Assembly (NCBI GenBank): GCA_000739535.1
Contig: DF820468.1
Span: 235,685 to 299,684, forward strand
Direction of reading: 5' to 3'
From: Candidatus Vecturithrix granuli
GTDB taxonomy: Bacteria > Moduliflexota > Moduliflexia > Moduliflexales > Moduliflexaceae
Length of the DNA: 64,000 bases
Position 1 is the first letter of the stretch; every line of letters begins with the position of its first letter. A program made the translations under genes and the position numbers. Under the pieces are notes generated by a model. It ran no database searches. It was not told where the DNA came from and was given only the letters and a program-made list of their open reading frames with translations. Shown one piece after another: positions 44,298 to 52,633 of the stretch.

Positions 44298-45161
44298 ATG
44301 CGCGCAAATACGAAAAAGAAACTTCTGGTGATCAGCCATGTTGAAGCCTTACGAGGGTTGCTCTCAACCCTCGTGCGCTCACATGGAGCGTATGACGTGG
44401 TTGCCGTTGAAGATGGCGTGAAAGGGATGGAACGCGCTCTGCGTGAGAGGCCGGATTTGATTCTGCTCGATATTATGACCCCGCGCATTGGAGGTTATCA
44501 GGTTGCTAAATTTTTGCAGGCGAATGTGCATGCCCCTCTTCCGATTTTGATGCTGTTAACAAAACATGCTATTGGTCAAACTGACAATTTCGCCCTGCAT
44601 TTTGATGTGATGAATCTCCTGTCGCGGATTGACGTGTTGCTACACCGCAGGATTCCCAGTGTGAGCGTCAATCCCCTCCTTGGTTTTCCTGCAAACATAG
44701 ACCTTGGGCGAGAACTTACTACGCGGTTGTCTCGGCAGGCCAAATTTGCTGTCGGCTATATTGAACTCCATGGGCTGCAAACATATAATGCCCACTATGG
44801 GTCAACCAGAGGCGATCAACTTATTCTGCGTGTCAGACATCTTCTTGAAGAAACACTACACGCATGGGGCGATCAATCTGACGTACTGAGGCACATTCGC
44901 GGCAAAGATTTTGCGTTCCTGACGACTTCTGACCAGGTTGAACCCCTGTGCCAGCAGATGATTGCTATCTATGAATGTGAAATTTCAGCCTCTCACCCTG
45001 ACCTGAGCCATGCTCTCAAACTGACTCTTGCGGTAGTGACGAATCGTGAACGCGAATTTACAGATTTCATCGAGATCGGAGAACATGCGCTAGATCTTCA
45101 GCGCTATCTGCAATCACTTCCCGGAAGTCATTATGCGATTGATCGGCGCATTACACGATAG
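44298..45161 (+). CDS. Degenerate receiver plus GGDEF-like protein
   Basis: 287 residues from the ATG at 44298 (AGGAAGGTG ahead). Residues 5-115 are a receiver domain with the phospho-acceptor in LILLDIMTPRIGG near 57 and a K in LTKHA, but the N-terminal acidic pair is replaced by VISHVE, so metal-dependent phosphorylation is doubtful. The C-terminal 160 residues resemble a GGDEF domain in which the signature is RGKDF, so it should not make cyclic di-GMP. It might bind the nucleotide or another regulator. It follows DUF1349 by 25 bp. Confidence 0.8.
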   Translation: MRANTKKKLLVISHVEALRGLLSTLVRSHGAYDVVAVEDGVKGMERALRERPDLILLDIMTPRIGGYQVAKFLQANVHAPLPILMLLTKHAIGQTDNFALHFDVMNLLSRIDVLLHRRIPSVSVNPLLGFPANIDLGRELTTRLSRQAKFAVGYIELHGLQTYNAHYGSTRGDQLILRVRHLLEETLHAWGDQSDVLRHIRGKDFAFLTTSDQVEPLCQQMIAIYECEISASHPDLSHALKLTLAVVTNREREFTDFIEIGEHALDLQRYLQSLPGSHYAIDRRITR

Positions 45162-45239
45162 TAGTTGGATTATTACTCTTTTAACTTCACCCACAGTTTC
45201 CTTCTACTAATTCTTGTTTATATGTCATTGGTGTAATTG

Positions 45240-46094
45240 CTATTCTCCGCGCACGTTCCTGCGATTCAGATGACGCTCCAGGCCACGCACCATCAAAGAG
45301 AGTGAAATCGTCATGATCAAATAGAGATAGGCGACCACGTTGTAGGTTTCAAAAAATTTAAAGGTTGAAGCCGAATAGACTTTCCCAAGTTGAGTAATGT
45401 CCTGGACTCCCAGGGCGGAAACCAGGGCGGAGTCTTTGATCATTGCCACAAATTCGTTACACAGCGGCGGCAGTACGTTACGAACAGCCTGGGGCAGAAT
45501 AACGCAGCTCATAGCCTGTCGCCAGGTCATGCCAGAGGCGGTTGCAGCTTCCATCTGACCTTTATCTATTGATTCAATACCGGCGCGAAAAATTTCTGAA
45601 ATAAACGCGCTATATCCGATGGTTAACGCCAGAATCGCCCGCCAGACGAAATTTAATGTTCGAATATTGAGTTCTGCTATCAGTCCGATGCTAATCAAGG
45701 GGTGAAATACCCAATTGACCGCTTGCACCAGAGCCGGTGCACCTACAAAGGCGATGTAGTATAAAATCACCAACATGGGCACGCCGCGCACAATCTCGGT
45801 GTAGAGCGATGCGCTTTCGCGCAGCAGGCGCAGCGGAGCGATGCGCATGAGTCCGATCAGCAACCCCAGAATAATTGAAAAGGTATAAGCGACCAGCGAC
45901 ACGTAAATAGTCGTGGCGATCCCTTTTGATACAGCGGACAGAATGATGCGGTAATCACTGCCGGTTGCGGCGCGCCATAAGAAAAACAGCCCCAGAAGAA
46001 TAATGATTAACAGCCAATAGGGGACCCTGGAAAACAAATCTGCCACCTGAAACCAGCGCGAACGTCCGAATCTGCCGCCAAGTTGAAAATTCAC
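45240..46094 (-). CDS. Polar amino acid ABC transporter permease (HisM/ArtM type)
   Basis: 284 residues from a GTG at 46094, which has AATAGGA about 8 nt upstream. One N-terminal hydrophobic segment and five more. Signature [23 protein letters not shown] near residue 180, [15 protein letters not shown] and the start [20 protein letters not shown] identify the PAAT family. It pairs with the binding protein gene upstream at 46978. The single permease should act as a homodimer. The ATPase gene, usually the third in such operons, is missing here. Confidence 0.92.
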   Translation of the reverse strand: MNFQLGGRFGRSRWFQVADLFSRVPYWLLIIILLGLFFLWRAATGSDYRIILSAVSKGIATTIYVSLVAYTFSIILGLLIGLMRIAPLRLLRESASLYTEIVRGVPMLVILYYIAFVGAPALVQAVNWVFHPLISIGLIAELNIRTLNFVWRAILALTIGYSAFISEIFRAGIESIDKGQMEAATASGMTWRQAMSCVILPQAVRNVLPPLCNEFVAMIKDSALVSALGVQDITQLGKVYSASTFKFFETYNVVAYLYLIMTISLSLMVRGLERHLNRRNVRGE

Positions 46095-46177
46095 GATACA
46101 TTCCTATTCCCTGAGAAAAAAGGGGCGGAGAATTCCGTCCCTTTTACAGTACATTTACGATTCCAGCAAAGCACGAT

Positions 46178-46978
46178 TTACTGGTTATATTCAAAAAACC
46201 ATTTGGTATTCAGGTCATCCAAAAAGCCGTCGGCTTGCATTGCCTGAATGGCGGTGTTAAAGGGTTCTACCAGATCTGAACCGGGGGTGAAGATAAAGCC
46301 GAATTCTTCAGTGCCTAAAGGTTCGCCAACAAGCTTGAGTTTCCCGGCGTGCGCGCCAATGTAGCCCCGACTGGATGCGGCATCCATCAAGACCATATCA
46401 ACATCGCCGCTGAGCAAGGCCTGCACCGCTGCGCCAAAATTCTCAAAGAGTTTGATGCGCGGATTGGCTTCGTCGCCGTCCAATACTTCATACACCGCCA
46501 CATAAAAATTGGTCGTTCCGGTCTGGGACCCGATCAAAAGATCGGTCTGATCGCTGAATTCTTTCGCCGTAGCAAAACGGTTTTCATCAACACGCGCCAG
46601 CATAAACTGCTGCGACACCATATAAGGGATCGAAAAATCCACTTGCTGTTTGCGCTCATCGGTGATGGTAATGCCATCCATCCCCACGTCGAATTGTCCG
46701 TTACGCACCGCTGAGATCATCGCATCCCAGGAAGACACCTGCCAATCAACTTTGCAATTCAAACGCGCACAGATCTCATTAACTGCATCATATTCCCACC
46801 CCACAGCTTCGCCGGTTTTGGGGTCAATGAAATTCAAGGGCGGATAATCGTTGCCAGTGACCGCGACCACGGTGCGCCCCGCTAAATCCGGCAGAGCGGG
46901 CTGCGCCCATAAAATACCGCTACTCAGACATATTCCAACCACAATCAGGCTAATCACGCACACAGATTTTACTCTCAT
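46178..46978 (-). CDS. Polar amino acid ABC transporter substrate-binding protein
   Basis: 266 residues. Signal peptide VCVISLIVVGICLSSGILWA. SBP family 3 features: GNDYPPLNFIDPKTGEAVGW, YDAVNEICARLNCKVDW, NGQFDVGMDGITITDERKQQ and VDFSIPYMV, with DVMLMDAASS-like wording at DVDMVLMDAASS near 195. It is a periplasmic amino acid receptor. AAAGGAGGG lies before the ATG at 46978. A TTGACA/TATAAG promoter candidate is 170 bp upstream. Confidence 0.92.
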   Translation of the reverse strand: MRVKSVCVISLIVVGICLSSGILWAQPALPDLAGRTVVAVTGNDYPPLNFIDPKTGEAVGWEYDAVNEICARLNCKVDWQVSSWDAMISAVRNGQFDVGMDGITITDERKQQVDFSIPYMVSQQFMLARVDENRFATAKEFSDQTDLLIGSQTGTTNFYVAVYEVLDGDEANPRIKLFENFGAAVQALLSGDVDMVLMDAASSRGYIGAHAGKLKLVGEPLGTEEFGFIFTPGSDLVEPFNTAIQAMQADGFLDDLNTKWFFEYNQ

Positions 46979-47145
46979 AACACCCTCCTTTGAAACGACA
47001 GGAATTATAAATAAGCAGGAATCGCTTTGTCCCTTTTCATATAGTCGGGCGAGCGCCAGCTCATGACAACTCCTTTGTTAATAAAAAAATGACACCATGC
47101 CCCTACTGAATGTGACAAAAGGATAGCCTCAGTTCAACGTATGGT

Positions 47146-47175
47146 CTTATAAGGTTGCACAAGGAGAATTGTCAA
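47146..47175 (-). promoter_or_regulatory. Candidate promoter of the amino acid importer
   Basis: On the minus strand, TTGACA (47175-47170) and TATAAG (47151-47146) with an 18-bp spacer. Confidence 0.5.
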
Positions 47176-47380
47176 GAAAAAGTCGCTGCGACCCGAAAAC
47201 AGACAATCCCTTCATCCTTCGACAATCTCGCTGTGAAAGGCTTATCAGTTTCTCGAAAAATGAAGACCCTTAAAGAACTTGAACATGTGACATCTGCCCT
47301 GGGGTTTGTCTTTTCGCGCAGAACGTATAAAAAGAACTTTTTTGCGATATTATGAGATTGGGGGAGTGCTTTTTTTCTCC

Positions 47381-47409
47381 TTGACAAGATTCTACGATGT
47401 CTATAAATA
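47381..47409 (+). promoter_or_regulatory. Candidate promoter of the DUF362/polyferredoxin operon
   Basis: TTGACA at 47381 with TATAAA at 47402 (15-bp spacer) or TAAATA at 47404 (17-bp spacer). Confidence 0.45.
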
Positions 47410-47454
47410 AAGATAAATGTGAATATACCTGGAAAAAACTCATTTTTTCTTTGA

Positions 47455-47519
47455 GCATGGTCAGCGACCTGAAGTGCTTTCGCCGGGGAAGGCGTCGGAC
47501 ACATCAATGTTCACCATGC
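47455..47519 (+). promoter_or_regulatory. Structured leader of the DUF362 operon
   Basis: GCATGGT (47455-47461) pairs with ACCATGC (47513-47519); inside, CGCC pairs with GGCG around GGGGAA, with further G-C rich sequence. The RBS (GGAGAAGGA) follows at once. I do not recognise a known riboswitch class. Confidence 0.35.
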
Positions 47520-47533
47520 GGGAGAAGGATGTT

Positions 47534-48463
47534 ATGAAAATATGCCCGATGATGAATCGCCGTGAATTTTGCAAAACCAGCCTGGCTGTGGGGGCTGTGG
47601 TGTACGGAGCCTCATTATTCGGCTGGACGAATGATGTTGATGCGCAAAGCACCGCGTTACCGGATCTGCTGGCTATTAAAAATGGCGAGCCGGATGTCAT
47701 GTTTGAGCAGGCCATTGCCGCTATGGGGGGCATGGAGCGGTTTGTGCAGGCCGGCCAGATTGTGGCCGTGAAACCCAATATCGGCTGGGATCGCCCTCCG
47801 GAAACCGGAGCAAATACCAATCCGCTTCTGGTCAAACGCATCGTTCAGGAATGCTTGAAAGTCGGAGCAAAAAAAGTCTATGTGTTTGATAATGGCGTCG
47901 ATTCGAGCCGGCGCACATACAAGACCAGCGGGATTGAAGAGGCTGCCGCTGCTGCCGGAGCGATTGTGGTGCCGGCGCATACGAAGGACATTTATGAGGA
48001 AGTTGCGCTGACAGGCACACAAAAGCTGACAAGCGTCAAGCTACACAAAACGTTGTTGGAGTCGGATGTCTTGATTAATGTGCCGGTGCTCAAACATCAT
48101 TCTTCCTCACAACTAACTTGTGCCATGAAAAACCTGATGGGCGTTGTGTGGGATCGCAATGCTTATCATTGGAAGGGACTGCACGATTGTATTGCGGAAT
48201 TTTGCCTGTATCGCAAACCGACCTTGAATATTGTTGATGCTTATCTTGTTACCATGGCCAATGGCCCGCAACGCGCCCGCCCAAAGGATTTGCAACTCAT
48301 GAAAACGCTCCTGATTTCGCCCGATATTGTGGCTGTGGATGCCGCTGCTGCCAAACTGTGGGGCATTGAGCCGGAAAAAATTCGCCATATCGTCCTGGGC
48401 CACGAAAAACAGATAGGCACGATGAACTTAGATCAATTGAATATTCAACGAATTGTGCTCTGA
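47534..48463 (+). CDS. DUF362 domain protein with Tat-type signal
   Basis: 309 residues from the ATG at 47534. Twin-arginine-type leader MNRREFCKTSLAVGAVVYGA. DUF362 landmarks follow: GQIVAVKPNIGWDRPPETGA, DVLINVPVLKHHSSSQLTCA, MKNLMGVVWDRNAYH and a late ISPDIVAVDAAAAKLWGI. DUF362 proteins of anaerobes are often paired with ferredoxin-like genes and are of unproven function; here the exported form lacks its own [4Fe-4S] domain. The NapH-like polyferredoxin gene starts five bases later, so the two are an operon. Confidence 0.88.
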   Translation: MKICPMMNRREFCKTSLAVGAVVYGASLFGWTNDVDAQSTALPDLLAIKNGEPDVMFEQAIAAMGGMERFVQAGQIVAVKPNIGWDRPPETGANTNPLLVKRIVQECLKVGAKKVYVFDNGVDSSRRTYKTSGIEEAAAAAGAIVVPAHTKDIYEEVALTGTQKLTSVKLHKTLLESDVLINVPVLKHHSSSQLTCAMKNLMGVVWDRNAYHWKGLHDCIAEFCLYRKPTLNIVDAYLVTMANGPQRARPKDLQLMKTLLISPDIVAVDAAAAKLWGIEPEKIRHIVLGHEKQIGTMNLDQLNIQRIVL

Positions 48464-48468
48464 GACTC

Positions 48469-50052
48469 ATGATGAAATATTCCATGCTTCGGAACAGCCG
48501 CAAAATACTTGCGGCGATTGTGCTGATCCTGAGTCTGCTTATCTTTTTGCAGGGCGGTCGCCTGGCGGTCGCCCTGTCACGGCCGGTACTCTTTTGGCAG
48601 TTTGTCCCTTCTGCCGTAAAATTTATCCTGAATGCCGGAGGGATTGCGGCGCTTGGTTTTCTGCTCATCGTGCTGTTGACCCTCCTGTTCGGACGCATCT
48701 ACTGCGCCTGCCTGTGCCCGCTGGGAGTTCTCCAGGATAGTTTCAGTCTCTTTCGTCGTAAGCCGCGACGCTATACGTATCTTGCTCCGCGCCCGAAACT
48801 GCGTTATGGCCTGATCGCGCTGGTCAGTCTGACTACCATAGCCGGGTCGCTCGGACTGCTGAATCTGCTCGATCCGTACAGTCTGTTTGGGAGAATCGGC
48901 AGGCAAATCTTCAAACCGCTTGTCATTCTTGGCAATAACCTCCTGGCTTCCATGCTGGGCCGGTTCGACATTTATACTGTTCCGCGCCTTGTTCTGCCGC
49001 AGTTTTTTCTGGCGTTATTCGTGATGACGCTTGGGATGTTCGGCTTGTTGTTCTGGCTGGCATGGCGCTATGGCCGCCAGTATTGCAACACACTGTGTCC
49101 GGTGGGAACGGTTCTGGGCGTGTTGTCCCGCTTTTCGCTGTACCAGATCCGCCTGTCTGCCGAGAAATGTACGGCCTGTATGCGCTGTGAACGCCTGTGT
49201 CGGGCAGGGTGTATAGACAGCCGCCATAAAACTCTTGATGCGTCGCGCTGTGTGGCGTGTTTCGATTGCCTGACAGTGTGTCCTGTTGCAGCGCTGACTT
49301 ATGATCCGATGCTTCCGCACAGAACGACTGCGGCCGTAAACGCTTCACGACGAAAATTTTTGGTGACATCGATCTCAAGCATCGGGGCAATTCTCCTGGC
49401 CGGCTTACCCTTGCGTTCTCTGGCAAAAACTTTCCTATCCTGGGAACAGAGCGTGTTGACCCAGGCGGATCCTCTCAGAGATAATATCATCCCGATTGTA
49501 CCGCCTGGAGCGGGGAGTATTACCCGGTTTGCCGCGAGTTGTACCGGCTGCCATCTGTGCGTCAGCGTGTGCCCGACCCATGTTTTGCAATTTACAGGGC
49601 GAAAATACGGATTCCAGGGCGTCTTACAGCCCACCTTGGATTATCAATCAGGCTATTGCGACTATGAATGTACGGCGTGCGGACAGGTCTGTCCGACCGG
49701 TGCGATTGACTTATTGAGACTGAATGTCAAACAACGTGTCCAGATCGGAACCGTGAAATTGATCACGGATCGTTGTATTGTCTATGACCGCAAAGAAGAA
49801 TGCGGCGCGTGTATGGAAGTGTGTCCGACCCACGCCGTCCACGCCGTAGAACTGGATGGGTTGCAGCATCCCCAGATTAAGACCGAGCACTGCATTGGCT
49901 GCGGTCGCTGCGAATACGTCTGCCCCGTGACTCCGACCGCGATATTTGTCGAAGGTATGCGCGAACATGCGCAAGCCCTGCCGCCGTTGTATATTGAACC
50001 CCCACAAGCCGCGCCGCGAATGCAAGAAGATAGCGATGATTTTCCGTTCTAG
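48469..50052 (+). CDS. NapH-like membrane polyferredoxin with internal Tat-like motif
   Basis: 527 residues. The first 240 have about five membrane helices with the cysteine motifs CACLCP (79-84) and CNTLCP (206-211) typical of NapH/YccM proteins. [4Fe-4S] motifs follow: CTACMRCERLC (234-244), CVACFDCLTVCP (261-272), CTGCHLCVSVCP (358-369), CTACGQVCP (401-409), CGACMEVCP (445-453), CIGCGRCEYVCP (475-486). A second leader-like segment, SRRKFLVTSISSIGAILLAG at 293-312, sits in the middle, as if a Tat-exported NapG-like ferredoxin had been fused on. It likely passes electrons between quinol and the exported DUF362 protein. Confidence 0.88.
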   Translation: MMKYSMLRNSRKILAAIVLILSLLIFLQGGRLAVALSRPVLFWQFVPSAVKFILNAGGIAALGFLLIVLLTLLFGRIYCACLCPLGVLQDSFSLFRRKPRRYTYLAPRPKLRYGLIALVSLTTIAGSLGLLNLLDPYSLFGRIGRQIFKPLVILGNNLLASMLGRFDIYTVPRLVLPQFFLALFVMTLGMFGLLFWLAWRYGRQYCNTLCPVGTVLGVLSRFSLYQIRLSAEKCTACMRCERLCRAGCIDSRHKTLDASRCVACFDCLTVCPVAALTYDPMLPHRTTAAVNASRRKFLVTSISSIGAILLAGLPLRSLAKTFLSWEQSVLTQADPLRDNIIPIVPPGAGSITRFAASCTGCHLCVSVCPTHVLQFTGRKYGFQGVLQPTLDYQSGYCDYECTACGQVCPTGAIDLLRLNVKQRVQIGTVKLITDRCIVYDRKEECGACMEVCPTHAVHAVELDGLQHPQIKTEHCIGCGRCEYVCPVTPTAIFVEGMREHAQALPPLYIEPPQAAPRMQEDSDDFPF

Positions 50053-50212
50053 TGCTTGATCGATGTGCTGTTGACTGGCCGAGAAACCGGGTTTCTGATG
50101 GGCAAAAGAATTTTTCATCATCACGTATATTTTCCCTAATTCAATCTACAACATTAAGGAGTACATATTCTCCTCCTGGGAGCAGGGCTGTTACGTTCTC
50201 GCAAAATATAGC

Positions 50213-50265
50213 GTCTTGACTCCGCTCGACGTGCGGTGTTCCGGTCATCGAGCGAAGTCGAGATG
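50213..50265. repeat. GTCTTGACTCCGCTCGAC palindrome
   Basis: Inverted GTCATCGAGCGAAGTCGAGA arm; family of 4211-4263. Confidence 0.7.
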
Positions 50266-50333
50266 ACAAACATCTATAGAACTTAACAACCCTGTCTCAT
50301 GGGAGGGGCAAGGGGTGGGTGCTTGGATCAGAA

Positions 50334-50553
50334 AATTATTAACCCATGTTACGCGGCCCCCCTTGTTCCGCCCGCAAGCGGGGGGAAACGGCTCGACCTC
50401 CCCCGCTTTTGCGGGGGACTGAGGGGGGCGAACTTAACAGCCCTGCCCGCAAGCGGGGGAAACGTTCAATGGAACCCTGCGCTGCTCAAGTTGGGCTTCC
50501 CCCCGCTTGCGGGGGGATTGAGGGGGGTGGGACGTAACATGAGTTATTAATAT
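50334..50553. repeat. 220-bp inverted-repeat element with CCCGCAAGCGGGG cores
   Basis: Terminal arms ATTAACCCATGTTACG / CGTAACATGAGTTATTAAT; inside, several CCCGCAAGCGGGG and GGGGGACTGAGGGGGG-type palindromic units in both orientations. No transposase. Confidence 0.7.
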
Positions 50554-50792
50554 TTTCATTTTTTTCTTTACTTTTTCGTCCTCTTCAGGCCACATTACGA
50601 TCCATTGTAGAGGATGTATGCTTTTTATGCGTTGTGTTACAGGGCTATTTGCCTATGAAACGTTCGTATGTGCAGGAGGAGCCTCAAGGCCGCCTGCACT
50701 CAAATACATTCATATAATTGACGTTGGTTGGCTCGTGTATTTCCCCCATTGCGGAGAGATTAACGAATCAATTCGACCGAAGGAGGTGAGGA

Positions 50793-51680
50793 ATGAAACA
50801 AACGCGGTTTTACGGAGAACCTGATCATGAGCGACTTGCAGCACTGGCATTGCAGTTACGTCGAGATACGGTACGCATGATACACCATGCCGGTTCGGGT
50901 CACATCGGAGGGGCGTTGGGATTGGCAGATTACATGGCAGCCCTCTATGGTTACGCGCTGGAGTACGACACGGAACAGCGCGATCATCCTGATCGAGATC
51001 GTGTGATTCTCAGCAATGGACATACTTGTGCAGTCTGGTATGCGGCGTTAGCGCGCACGGGTTTTATTCCTCTTGCAGAACTCAATACCTTCAGAAAGCT
51101 TGGAAGCCGGCTGCAAGGTCATCCGGCTCGAAAATCCATGCCAGATATCATTGAAACCTCAACCGGGCCTTTAGGACAGGGGTTTTCAGTGGCTAATGGC
51201 ATTGCGCTTTCGATGAAGGCCCGCAATTCTCAGGGAAAAGTCTATTGTATTCTTGGGGATGGCGAGATGCAGGAAGGACAGGTCTGGGAAGCGCTTCTCA
51301 CCGCAGCTCATTATCGCTTAGATCATCTTATTGTATTTGTCAATTATAACAACCTGCAAATAGACGGGAAAGTCAGCGAAATCATGAATCTCGCGCCTCT
51401 TGCTCCACGCTTAGAGGCTTTTGGATGGAATGTGTATGAAATAGACGGACATGCTCTGAAAGCGATCACAACGACTCTGAAAGCGGCCAGCAATACAAGA
51501 GGAACGCCCTCGATTATCATTGGTCATACGCTTATGGGAAAAGGGGTTCCCTTTATGGAAAATGACGCAATCTGGCACGGTACCTGCCCATCGGACTCCC
51601 AGGCGGCAGCGGCGTTGGAAGCGATTGGAACATCTGAACTCTATGAGGATTTTAGCATTGAACAGGAGGGAGTTTCATGA
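50793..51680 (+). CDS. Transketolase, N-terminal (thiamine diphosphate) subunit
   Basis: 295 residues with an excellent SD (AAGGAGGTGAGGA). It holds the pyrophosphate half: GSGHIGGALGLADYMAALYG near 35, SNGHTCAVWYAALARTGF near 75, and the ThDP motif GDGEMQEGQVWEALLTAAHY near 152 ending in VNYNNLQ. Split transketolases are common in archaea and anaerobes. The C-terminal subunit gene overlaps it by four bases (ATGA). Followed by an importer, it may feed imported pentose or related sugar into the pentose phosphate pathway. Confidence 0.93.
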   Translation: MKQTRFYGEPDHERLAALALQLRRDTVRMIHHAGSGHIGGALGLADYMAALYGYALEYDTEQRDHPDRDRVILSNGHTCAVWYAALARTGFIPLAELNTFRKLGSRLQGHPARKSMPDIIETSTGPLGQGFSVANGIALSMKARNSQGKVYCILGDGEMQEGQVWEALLTAAHYRLDHLIVFVNYNNLQIDGKVSEIMNLAPLAPRLEAFGWNVYEIDGHALKAITTTLKAASNTRGTPSIIIGHTLMGKGVPFMENDAIWHGTCPSDSQAAAALEAIGTSELYEDFSIEQEGVS

Positions 51681-52633
51681 CATACACACAAGCAACGCCG
51701 ATGCGCGAGGCCTTCGGAGCCGCTCTGGTCGAACTTGGAAAAAAGAATCCAAGGGTTGTTGCGCTTTGCGCTGATCTCACCGATGCGATCAAATTAACAC
51801 AATTTAAGGAGAATTTTCCTGAGCGTTTTTATCAAATGGGCATTAAGGAAGCCGATATGATTGGAACAGCCGCAGGAATGGCTATAGATGGTCTGATTCC
51901 ATTTGCCGCGACTTTTGCGATTTTTGCAACCAGCCTCGCCAATCAGGCTGTGCGTCTGTCGGTGGGGTACAATGAAGCGAATGTAAAAATTGTGACCAGT
52001 CATGGAGGCGTGTGTGTTGGCGCTGACGGGGCCACACATCAGGCTTTTGAGGACGTTGCCCTCATGCGGATGATTCCCGGCATGACAGTGCTTGTTCCCT
52101 GCGATGCTCATGAAGCCTGGAAAGCCACAATGGCTGCCGCAGGGCTTGACGGTCCGGTGTATCTCAGGCTTGGACGCATCGCCTCTCCGATTGTCACCTC
52201 CGAATCGGCCCCCTTCGTCATTGGCAAAGGACAGGTGCTCAGACCTGGCAATGACGTCGCGGTCGTCGCGATGGGGATGATGGTGCCTGAAGCTATGAAA
52301 GCTGCTGACCAACTTGCCGAGGAGGGCCTCTCGGTTCGGGTGATCAACATGAGTACCGTGAAACCGCTTGACACGGAAATTCTCACCGCCACCGCAAAAG
52401 AATGCGGGTGTCTGGTGACTGTTGAAGAACATTCTGTCCTGGGCGGCTTGGGAAGCGCCTGTGCAGAATACCTCACCCAGGAATATCCGATCCGGGTCGC
52501 ACGGGTCGGTGTATTGGATACCTTTGGTGAATCCGGAGAACCGGCAGAGATTTTGAAGAAGTATAAACTCGACACAGAAACAATCATAACAACAATCAAA
52601 AACGTCTTTTCACAAAAAAGGAGAATGTCATGA
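51677..52633 (+). CDS. Transketolase, C-terminal subunit
   Basis: 318 residues containing the pyrimidine-binding half and the C-terminal domain: MREAFGAALVELGKKNPRVV, GIKEADMIGTAAGMAIDGLI, EVNVKIVTSHGGVCVGADGA-like segment ANVKIVTSHGGVCVGADGAT, and the late VTVEEHSVLGGLGSACAEYL. It begins within the preceding gene's stop and ends in an ATGA overlap with the binding-protein gene, so three genes are translationally coupled. Confidence 0.93.
   Translation: MTYTQATPMREAFGAALVELGKKNPRVVALCADLTDAIKLTQFKENFPERFYQMGIKEADMIGTAAGMAIDGLIPFAATFAIFATSLANQAVRLSVGYNEANVKIVTSHGGVCVGADGATHQAFEDVALMRMIPGMTVLVPCDAHEAWKATMAAAGLDGPVYLRLGRIASPIVTSESAPFVIGKGQVLRPGNDVAVVAMGMMVPEAMKAADQLAEEGLSVRVINMSTVKPLDTEILTATAKECGCLVTVEEHSVLGGLGSACAEYLTQEYPIRVARVGVLDTFGESGEPAEILKKYKLDTETIITTIKNVFSQKRRMS

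Larger units (their letters stand above)
46979..47533. other. Divergent region between the amino acid importer and DUF362 operons
   Basis: 555 bp with a minus-strand promoter candidate (47146-47175), a plus-strand promoter candidate (47381-47407) and a stem-loop domain (47455-47519) just before the DUF362 ribosome-binding site. No gene recognised. Confidence 0.5.
50053..50792. other. Intergenic region dense in repeats
   Basis: 740 bp. 50082-50096 AGAAACCGGGTTTCT palindrome; 50213-50265 GTCTTGACTCCGCTCGAC repeat; 50334-50553 an element with TTAACCCATGTTACG and inverted CGTAACATGAGTTATTAA ends and internal CCCGCAAGCGGGG copies. A 68-codon frame at 50618-50824 has no family likeness. Confidence 0.5.

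Noticed and set aside
50618-50824. 68-codon frame overlapping the transketolase start
   Set aside because: No family resemblance, and it would overlap the well-supported SD and start of transketolase.
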